Shown piece by piece: positions 54,684-63,447 of a stretch of 63,447 bases of DNA. Numbering within the stretch: position 1 is the first letter of the stretch; the number at the start of each line of letters is the position of its first letter. The position numbers were made by a program, and so were the translations under genes. Source of the DNA: Bacteroidales bacterium (GTDB lineage: Bacteria; Bacteroidota; Bacteroidia; Bacteroidales; FEN-979); NCBI GenBank assembly GCA_028706295.1, contig JAQWBQ010000016.1:1-63447 (forward strand). Reading direction: 5' to 3'. The notes beneath the pieces are model-generated. The model was not told the origin of the DNA. It worked only from the letters and a program-made list of their open reading frames with translations, and searched no databases.

Positions 54684-56240
54684 ATGAATGCAAATGTATT
54701 TGTAAAGAGATATTGGGATGAGCATCCATTGGCCGTGATCATGGGGTTGGCTGTAGTATTTCGTATACTGGCCTCCGTGTTTGCCAAAGGATGGGGAATG
54801 TTTGATGATCATTTCATTGTCATCGAATCGGCCGGATCATGGGTTGCCGGGCACGACTATAATGACTGGTTGCCGGGAAGTCCGGGCAATCACGGTCCTA
54901 CAGGTCATAATTTCTTCTACCCCGGTCTTAATTTCATCTTCTTCCTCTTCCTGAAATGGTGCGGGATCACCGATCCCCAGACGAAGATGTTTTTTGTTCG
55001 TCTGGTTCACGCCGCAATATCGCTGGTGACTGTTTACCTGGGATACAGGATTGCAGAAAAGCTACAGGATAAAAAGGCGGCCAGGCTTGCCGGGATCCTC
55101 CTTGCCATTTTCTGGTTTATGCCCTGGATGAGTGTCAGAAACCTGGTCGAAATGGTCTGCATTCCCTGTATTATGGCCGGATACTGGATTGTGATCAAAA
55201 AAGGATCTGACCCACGGGTCTTTCTAACCTGGTTTCTTTCAGGATTGTTTTTCGGACTTGCCGTGAACATACGTCCGCAGACTGTTTTCTTTCCCATCGG
55301 GATCGGATTGGTGTTGCTATTCAAACTTAAGTGGAAAGAGTTGTCAGGCTTATCGCTGGGTTCCATAATAATCTTTACCCTGATCCAGGGTGGAATTGAC
55401 CTGGTGATTTGGGGAAAGCCGTTTGTTGAACTCCTTGAATACGTAAATGTATGTTTTACCGAGCGAAACGATTACATTTCCCTGCCATGGTACAACTATT
55501 TTCTGACCATTTTCGCCATGTTGATCCCCCCGGTCAGTTTTTTCATTTTCTTCGGATACATCAGGACCTGGAGAAAACTGCTTCTATTTTTCATACCCAT
55601 TCTGCTCTATTTTGCTTTTCATTCCTATTTTCCCAATAAACAGGAACGATTCATCCTTCCGATGATCCCGGTTTTTATCGTAATCGGAACCATGGGATGG
55701 AATGATTTTCTCAAAAAATCGAAATTCTGGCAGCATCACGGCCGCCTCCTGCACTCTTGCTGGGTGTTTTTCTGGATCATCAACACCATCCTTCTGGTGA
55801 CTTTTACCTTCACTTACTCCAAAAAGGCCCGGGTCGAAGCGATGCATTATTTATCGAGATACCCCCACATCAGGGCCATGGCTGTCGTTGATGAAGAGAA
55901 CAGTCCGGAGCTGATGCCCAAATTCTATCTGGATCAATGGCCGGTTTCCTACAATGAATTCGTAGGCGACCTGAGCGCCGATTCCATTCTTGCCACGGCT
56001 TACCGTTACCGGGATACCAACCCGCCGGGATTTATCCTGTTTTCAGGTGACAAAAATGTGCAGCCCCTCGTGGTTAAAGCAAGAAAGTATTTTCCTTACC
56101 TGGTTCATGAGACGACCATCGAACCCGGGTTCATCGACCGTTTTGTTCACTGGTTAAATCCTATCAATAAAAACAGAAGGCTTTTCATTTACAGGAACAC
56201 CGCCTTGTTCCCAGAACAAATAACCCCCACGGATGAGTGA
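54684..56240 (+). CDS. GT-C membrane glycosyltransferase, family 22-like (mannosyltransferase type)
   Basis: 518 aa with about ten membrane helices. The first outer loop carries an acidic GT-C motif (MFDDHF, 39-44), and a later SYFPNKQERFILPMIPV matches the H/N-K-E-x-R-F motif of GT22 (Alg9/PIG-B-like) mannosyltransferases. Family knowledge: such enzymes use a polyprenyl-phosphate sugar donor and act on the outer side of the membrane. The downstream Dpm1-like gene could make that donor. The C-terminal 130 residues are soluble. Overlaps the aminotransferase gene by eight bases. Confidence 0.75.
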   Translation: MNANVFVKRYWDEHPLAVIMGLAVVFRILASVFAKGWGMFDDHFIVIESAGSWVAGHDYNDWLPGSPGNHGPTGHNFFYPGLNFIFFLFLKWCGITDPQTKMFFVRLVHAAISLVTVYLGYRIAEKLQDKKAARLAGILLAIFWFMPWMSVRNLVEMVCIPCIMAGYWIVIKKGSDPRVFLTWFLSGLFFGLAVNIRPQTVFFPIGIGLVLLFKLKWKELSGLSLGSIIIFTLIQGGIDLVIWGKPFVELLEYVNVCFTERNDYISLPWYNYFLTIFAMLIPPVSFFIFFGYIRTWRKLLLFFIPILLYFAFHSYFPNKQERFILPMIPVFIVIGTMGWNDFLKKSKFWQHHGRLLHSCWVFFWIINTILLVTFTFTYSKKARVEAMHYLSRYPHIRAMAVVDEENSPELMPKFYLDQWPVSYNEFVGDLSADSILATAYRYRDTNPPGFILFSGDKNVQPLVVKARKYFPYLVHETTIEPGFIDRFVHWLNPINKNRRLFIYRNTALFPEQITPTDE

Positions 56241-57350
56241 CCAAAAAAAATTCAGTATTGCTCGTCCCTCCTTTAAAGGAAATGAGAAGGCATATCTTCT
56301 CGACACCATTGAAAGTGGCTGGATCAGTTCCATCGGTCCTTACATTGAACGTTTTGAACAGGAATTTGCCCGGTATCATGGTGTAAAGCACGCCGTAGCC
56401 ACACACAACGGTACGATCGCACTCCATCTTGCCCTTGCTGCTGCCGGGATCGGACCGGGTGGCGAAGTAATTGTCCCCGATTTTACCTTTATCGCAACTG
56501 CAAACAGTGTCAGATATTGCCAGGCAACTCCCATTCTTACCGATATTGACCCGGATGACTGGAACATATCCCCTGCAGCAATCTCTGAGAATATCAGCTC
56601 ACGTACCAGGGCCATTGTACCGGTACATCTTTACGGCAATCCTGCCCGCATCCGTGAGATCATGGCAATTGCCCGGAAGCATGACCTTATCGTAGTGGAA
56701 GATTGCGCAGAAGCGCTGGGCGCCGAGTACAATCAGAAAAAAGTGGGAACATTCGGCGACATTGGTTGCTTTTCTTTTTTCGGAAATAAAATCATCACGA
56801 CCGGTGAAGGGGGCATGTGTATTACCAACCGGGATGACCTGGCTGAACGGATGCGGATTCTTCGGGACCATGGCATGAACCGCGAAAAAAAGTACTGGTA
56901 CGACTTTCCCGGCTTCAACTACCGGATGACCAACATGCAGGCTGCCGTGGGGCTTGCCCAACTTGAACAGATCGAATCATTATTATCGGAGCGTGATCAG
57001 ATCCTTTCGCATTATCAGGATGCCTTCAGCGGGAACCAAATGATTGTGACGCAAGACCACCATAATCAACGAAATGTAAATTGGATGTTCACCATCAGGC
57101 TGAAAGGGATCACGGAACCGGGCAGGGATGATCTTATGTATAAGCTGAAAGAAAAGCAAATCGACTCACGACCGGCATTTTATCCGATCCACCGGATGTC
57201 GTTTTATCAAACCGGCGGGTTCTTCAGAAGCATTCCGGAGAACAGTATCAGGATCTCATCGGAAAGCTTAAGTCTGCCAACCTACATCGGACTAACCCGC
57301 GAGGATATCGATTATATTGCCACCCGGGTAAACGAAGTAATCCATGTAGT

Positions 57351-57354
<4 letters not shown>
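56233..57354 (+). CDS. DegT/DnrJ/EryC1-family sugar aminotransferase
   Basis: PLP-dependent transamination of a nucleotide-linked keto-sugar, similar to GDP-perosamine synthase. 373 aa: FIPARP-like start (FSIARPSFKGNEKAYLLDTI), SGWISSIGPYIERFE, VEDCAEALGAEY, and the Schiff-base lysine in FSFFGNKIITTGEGG (Lys186). The overlaps at both ends (eight bases upstream, four downstream) show tight translational coupling with the two glycosyltransferases. Product identity is inferred only to family level. Confidence 0.88.
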
Positions 57355-60161
<2,807 letters not shown>

Positions 60162-60163
<2 letters not shown>

Positions 60164-60190
60164 AAAAAAAGCAGCCGGATTCCCGGCTGC
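60162..60190 (-). terminator. Rho-independent terminator of the minus-strand ECF operon
   Basis: Stem GCAGCCGG (60171-60178) and CCGGCTGC (60183-60190) with loop of four. On the minus strand the stem is followed by nine Ts. It lies beyond the DUF2807 lipoprotein stop and abuts the ligA stop. Confidence 0.85.
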
Positions 60191-60213
60191 CACATTCACA
60201 GGGTTCATTCCTG

Positions 60214-60945
60214 TTACGGTACTTTTTTGATGGAACCGGCACCCGAAACATTCTGATCTATTTCTGAAGGAGAACCTTTGTATTTTACAGTTCCTGCGCC
60301 TGAAATTTCGGCTGCGATTTTTTTGGTCACATTGATCTGAGCCTCCCCTGCCCCACTGATTTCAATATCGTAAGTTTCAGCAACCATATCGTAGGCAAGA
60401 ATATCGGAGGCTCCTGAAAGGTCCATCTCCACATCCCCTGCGGTACCATTCAACCTGATTTTGCTAGCTCCGCTGCAATCGATGTGAAGTTTCCTTATGG
60501 TAAGATCCAACTTGGTGTCGGATGCGCCGCTGGCATCAAAATTCAGCTCCGGGATATTCAGCATCCCTTCCGATATAATGTCGACTGCACCGCTCAGATC
60601 AAGTTTATTCAGATCTTTAAAGGTGATGTAAACTTTTAATGTTGAAACATGGCTGATGGGTTTCTTTGTTTCAATCTTCAGGGTGCTCCCGTACACTTCA
60701 GTCTTTACCAGCGGTAGAATATTTTCGTCGGTTTCAACCACGAGTTCTTCAGTTGATCCTTGTTTCAGAAAGACTTTAAAGGCTCCTGAAACCTCAATTC
60801 CGTTGAAAGACGAGATTTTGCGGCTTTCTTTTTTAACATCACCGTTTCCACGGACACCAACCAGGTTACAACCGGCGACCAGGCCGGAAAGGCTCGTAAA
60901 CATACTGATAATCAACAGAAAGAAAAAGATTCGTTTTGTTTTCAT
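60214..60945 (-). CDS. DUF2807 (putative auto-transporter adhesin, head GIN) lipoprotein
   Basis: ATG 60945 gives MKTKRIFFFLLIISMFTSLSGLVAGC, a lipoprotein signal with lipobox GLVAGC. After it comes a head GIN domain: SSFNGIEVSGAFKVFLKQGS, then short beta repeats LDLSGAVDI, FDASGASDT, IDCSGASKI, MDLSGASDI, ISGAGEAQI, typical of a beta-helix fold. 243 aa. Last gene of the four-gene ECF operon and followed by its terminator. Family function is unproven; surface or periplasmic location likely. Confidence 0.9.
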   Translation of the reverse strand: MKTKRIFFFLLIISMFTSLSGLVAGCNLVGVRGNGDVKKESRKISSFNGIEVSGAFKVFLKQGSTEELVVETDENILPLVKTEVYGSTLKIETKKPISHVSTLKVYITFKDLNKLDLSGAVDIISEGMLNIPELNFDASGASDTKLDLTIRKLHIDCSGASKIRLNGTAGDVEMDLSGASDILAYDMVAETYDIEISGAGEAQINVTKKIAAEISGAGTVKYKGSPSEIDQNVSGAGSIKKVP

Positions 60946-61011
60946 AAAATTGGGTTTTAAATATTTGACGTAAAAAGGCATATTAAGTTACAATTCTGAT
61001 ACCGTGGCAAA

Positions 61012-62067
61012 CTACTGGATGGATACATTTCCGAATTCACTCTTTACGATGACTTTACCGGCCGGGGCCTCGGTTCCTCCGATCACTCCGTGGTACGATT
61101 TCTCGGTATCCCGAATGGAACGGTAAGAAAATTTAGCTTTCTCTTCGGGATAATTGAGGTCACAGAATTTCAGATCGGCATCCAGGGTATATTTTGCCTG
61201 GGAATCCAACCCGACCGACACATTGCCGTACTTATTCCGTATGTTCACGGTCGTGAAATCGGCAGGCATTTCGTGAACATCGCAATTGCCGTATTGGATG
61301 TCGAGGTTCAGGGATTGTTCGATGCGCCGGATATCCAGGTCTGAAAACTTCGATTTGCTGTCGACTGCCGACGAATTCTCCATATTCAGCTTACCTCCTT
61401 CAAAGCTGACATTCAAAGCGATGATCTTTCCGGCATCGAGGTTTGAAAATTTCGAATCGAGCCTGAGGCTTCCCGCGTATTCTAATGCCAGGTCGGAGTA
61501 CTTCAGCATAAGGACTGCGCCTTTCATCCAGTTGATGCGGGCTTTACTGAATTTGATATCCAAAAGATTATCGGAGTTGTTGAGTTTGTTGACCTCCAGA
61601 TTTCCGTAACCGAGATTCACCTTGAATTTCCCGGTAATTTCATTCAGATATATATCACCGAATTTATTGGTGATATCGGCATTCAGTGTTACCGGAAAAT
61701 GGACCTGGTAATCGATGGAGAACCTCCCCTTTCCTGATCCACCGTGGTTATCGTTAATTGTGGTTACCGCATTTACATTGGTTGGATTCCCGTTTATATC
61801 GATGTTAATCCTCCGGAATTGCTTTTCGGCCGACTCCTCGTTCCCCGCGGTCACAGTAATCCGAACTTCGATGGCCACGACATTTTTTTCCCAATTGCTG
61901 CAATGAACCTTACCAAACCGGTTGTTAATAGTCAGTTGGGCGTCGGGGTTCACCGTGAATTCTTTCGAAATGGTTTTCGTAAATTCATCGTGTGCTTTGA
62001 CTCCTTTGATGCCCAAAAGGAGGCAGAAGAGCAACAGAAACAACGCTATTTTCAAACAGGTTTTCAT
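61012..62067 (-). CDS. Exported beta-helix protein, DUF4097-like
   Basis: Signal peptide MKTCLKIALFLLLFCLLLGIKGVKA. The rest is repetitive beta structure with FGKVHCSNW, FGDIYLNEITGKFKVNLGYGNLEV, KFSNLDAG, KFSDLDI, YGNCDVHEM, KYGNVSVGL and a final FGNVSIQ. This is the pattern of DUF4097-type solenoids. 351 aa. It sits 10 bases after the anti-sigma candidate and 66 bases before the DUF2807 gene, so it is part of the same operon. Function unknown. Confidence 0.82.
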   Translation of the reverse strand: MKTCLKIALFLLLFCLLLGIKGVKAHDEFTKTISKEFTVNPDAQLTINNRFGKVHCSNWEKNVVAIEVRITVTAGNEESAEKQFRRINIDINGNPTNVNAVTTINDNHGGSGKGRFSIDYQVHFPVTLNADITNKFGDIYLNEITGKFKVNLGYGNLEVNKLNNSDNLLDIKFSKARINWMKGAVLMLKYSDLALEYAGSLRLDSKFSNLDAGKIIALNVSFEGGKLNMENSSAVDSKSKFSDLDIRRIEQSLNLDIQYGNCDVHEMPADFTTVNIRNKYGNVSVGLDSQAKYTLDADLKFCDLNYPEEKAKFSYRSIRDTEKSYHGVIGGTEAPAGKVIVKSEFGNVSIQ

Positions 62068-62077
62068 ATTCTTAAGA

Positions 62078-62620
62078 TTAGTTGGTTTTTAAAATCGTTA
62101 CATTTTGTAAGATGGTATTGAGAATCGATTCTTTCATCTGTTGGTTTTGAATGATGGCGGCCTGGAGCCGTTCATTACCCGGATTTTCACCGAGAGATTT
62201 CTGCAGATCGTTGGTTGCTGCATCGAGATTGTCAAGATCACGTAGAACGGTAGCTTGCATTTTTCTGACTTCCGGTGAAGTCCGGGCAAGAATTTCGAGC
62301 TGGCCCAATTTATCGAGCGTCTGGTCATTATAGTATTGGATTGCCTCTTTCATTTCCGGGGTCATATGTGAAGTTTCATTTGTTTTAAAGATCCTTTGCA
62401 TAAATGAACCGGCAATGAACTCTGTGGCAATTACACCGACTGTGATCAGTACCAGGATAACAGCTGCCAGTTTCAGCACATAGAACCGGCCGGGCTGCGA
62501 TCGTGGCCTGTCGGCATCCTGTTGCAGTTTCAATGCAAACCTTTCAAAATGTCCTTCCCCGGGTTCGGCTCCGTCCATTTCGGGACGGTGTTCTTCGATG
62601 AAATCTTCCAGCCTTTTCAT
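62078..62620 (-). CDS. Single-pass membrane protein, candidate anti-sigma factor
   Basis: 180 aa from ATG 62620 (MKRLEDFIEEHRPEMDG); a GTG start nine codons upstream is also open. Cytoplasmic N-terminal 48 residues with EPGEGHFERFALKL, one membrane helix (about 49-70, VLKLAAVILVLITVGVIATEF), then a helical outer part. Directly downstream of an ECF sigma gene, the usual place for an anti-sigma factor, though it lacks a zinc-binding HxxxCxxC motif. Role is inferred from context. Confidence 0.7.
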   Translation of the reverse strand: MKRLEDFIEEHRPEMDGAEPGEGHFERFALKLQQDADRPRSQPGRFYVLKLAAVILVLITVGVIATEFIAGSFMQRIFKTNETSHMTPEMKEAIQYYNDQTLDKLGQLEILARTSPEVRKMQATVLRDLDNLDAATNDLQKSLGENPGNERLQAAIIQNQQMKESILNTILQNVTILKTN

Positions 62621-62660
62621 AAGTTCAGCATTGTTTTTACGATACACATGGATATCAATT

Positions 62661-63233
62661 TCAATTATTGCAACAGGAATGGAGTCGGTCCTTTTCTTTA
62701 AGGACGGATATCAGCTTTTGACGGGCCCTCGAATACCGGGTTCTTGAAAGCTGGTTGGTTATGTTCAGAATCTGTGAAATCTCTTCATGGTCATATCCTT
62801 CCAGTAAAAAGAGCGAGAGGATGATCCGGTAGTCATCAGGAAGCTCCGATATGGCTTTACAGACCTCAGCAACCTGACAATGAATCATTTCATGGTACCC
62901 TGAATCGTTATCATCGGGCAGATCGAGGGTTTGCATCTCAAGGGGTACGGTCTCCTTATATTTCCGAAGGTAGTCGAGCGAACGGTTGACCACGATCCTT
63001 TTCAGCCAGGACCCAAAGCTCCCTTCCCCGGAATAACTTCCGATCCGGCGAAAAGCATCCAGAAAACATTCCTGCATGATATCCTCGGCTTCAGCTGAAT
63101 TGTTAACGATGCGGAGACTGGTATTATACATGGCTTTGTAATAGAGTTTATATATTTTGAATTGTGCATCCCGGTCGCCACGACTGCAGGCCTCGATCAA
63201 TTCCTGGTGTATGTTGACATAGATACTGTCCAA
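62661..63233 (-). CDS. ECF-type RNA polymerase sigma factor
   Basis: 190 aa. Region 2: AQFKIYKLYYKAMYNTSLRIVNNSAEAEDIMQECFLDAFRRI and SFGSWLKRIVVNRSLDYLRK. Region 4: LPDDYRIILSLFLLEGYDHEEISQILNITNQLSRTRYSRARQKL. No ATG fits the frame: the TTG at 63233 gives DSIYVNIHQELIEACSRGD in the normal position, and a stop-free stretch upstream has no better start. First gene of the ECF operon, likely autoregulated (inference). Confidence 0.92.
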   Translation of the reverse strand: MDSIYVNIHQELIEACSRGDRDAQFKIYKLYYKAMYNTSLRIVNNSAEAEDIMQECFLDAFRRIGSYSGEGSFGSWLKRIVVNRSLDYLRKYKETVPLEMQTLDLPDDNDSGYHEMIHCQVAEVCKAISELPDDYRIILSLFLLEGYDHEEISQILNITNQLSRTRYSRARQKLISVLKEKDRLHSCCNN

Positions 63234-63308
63234 GTGAACCGTTTTATGACCATGGACTAACCTCTGGTCGAAATGTTACAGTAAAGCCTAAAAATATCAC
63301 AAAAAAAT

Positions 63309-63316
63309 TAATTTTG
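63309..63316 (+). promoter_or_regulatory. Bacteroidota -7 box (TAATTTTG) of the terminal EamA gene
   Basis: TAATTTTG fits TAnnTTTG. The RNA would begin almost at the TTG start at 63323, so either the message is nearly leaderless or translation begins at the ATG at 63368. Confidence 0.45.
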
Positions 63317-63322
63317 CAGCCG

Positions 63323-63447
63323 TTGAAAAAAATCAGGTTACCGGTCCATTTCTACCCACTGACCGCCATGGTCTTCTGGGGGCTGTCGTTCATCTGGTCC
63401 TCATATTTGTTGAAATTTTATGAGCCGGTAACCATTATTTTCATCCG
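63323..63447 (+). CDS. EamA/DMT-family transporter, N-terminal fragment (3' end cut)
   Basis: The visible 41 codons read KKIRLPVHFYPLTAM then VFWGLSFIWSSYLL and EPVTIIFIR, the first helix and following segment of an EamA permease. TTG 63323 is chosen because the residues before the ATG at 63368 look like the usual short charged start, but that ATG is possible. It is divergent from the ECF sigma gene. The rest lies outside the window. Confidence 0.75.
   Translation, partial: MKKIRLPVHFYPLTAMVFWGLSFIWSSYLLKFYEPVTIIFI

Overview
The window looks like a chromosomal segment of an anaerobic member of the Bacteroidota, probably an environmental Bacteroidales-type organism (inference). The main reasons are: promoter-like TAnnTTTG boxes (the -7 element read by the Bacteroidota primary sigma factor) a short way upstream of many genes; a short RpoD of 287 aa; a type IX secretion cargo with a CHU_C/type B sorting domain; family-typical proteins (GH92, M64 peptidase, DUF5063, DUF4342, DUF2807 and YwqK-like MORN proteins); and an oxygen-sensitive glycyl-radical enzyme with its activase. 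I saw no rRNA, tRNA, CRISPR array or insertion sequence.

Layout. 1-6980: sugar block with the start of galactokinase (minus strand), a GH2 beta-mannosidase, a GH92 alpha-mannosidase and an EamA transporter. 7031-12741: secreted M64 peptidase, glycyl-radical activase, an outer-membrane barrel on the opposite strand, and a trans-4-hydroxy-L-proline dehydratase. 12942-15561: SPFH protein and a zinc-peptidase lipoprotein. 15588-18821: a striking group made of a class II histone-deacetylase-like amidohydrolase, an RsbW-type ATPase fused to a GNAT acetyltransferase, and a divergent STAS anti-anti-sigma protein. 18947-25970: a mutagenesis/SOS-like cassette with a second DnaE polymerase, a Y-family polymerase and an XRE-S24 self-cleaving repressor, with an AAA/DUF4143 ATPase lodged between the two polymerases. 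The control regions of the polymerase genes are copies of each other.

26135-31123: nucleotide-sugar genes (UDP-glucose dehydrogenase, UDP-xylose synthase, dTDP-rhamnose reductase, phosphohexomutase), followed by a BamA-like outer-membrane protein, DUF5063 and an orphan HPt protein. 34073-42754: housekeeping genes recA, bcp, nth, clpB and recR, with a TPR lipoprotein, a type IX cargo and a MORN protein. 42758-48661: GlmM-type mutase with a small basic protein, a TPR-ComA-AroE operon, DUF4342 and an SDR. 48818-54628: rpsO, pnp, rpoD, rpe, an HD hydrolase and a double-domain universal stress protein. 54684-60163: a tight operon of a GT-C mannosyltransferase-like protein, a DegT aminotransferase, a Dpm1-like glycosyltransferase and ligA. 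60214-63233: a minus-strand ECF sigma operon (sigma, membrane anti-sigma candidate, two beta-rich surface proteins) closed by a clear terminator. The window ends inside a second EamA transporter.

The candidates for undescribed biology are the ATPase-acetyltransferase/deacetylase/STAS module, and the duplicated operator region that appears to place two mutagenic polymerases under the adjacent self-cleaving repressor. All calls come from reading the sequence and recognising families from memory. No database search was made.
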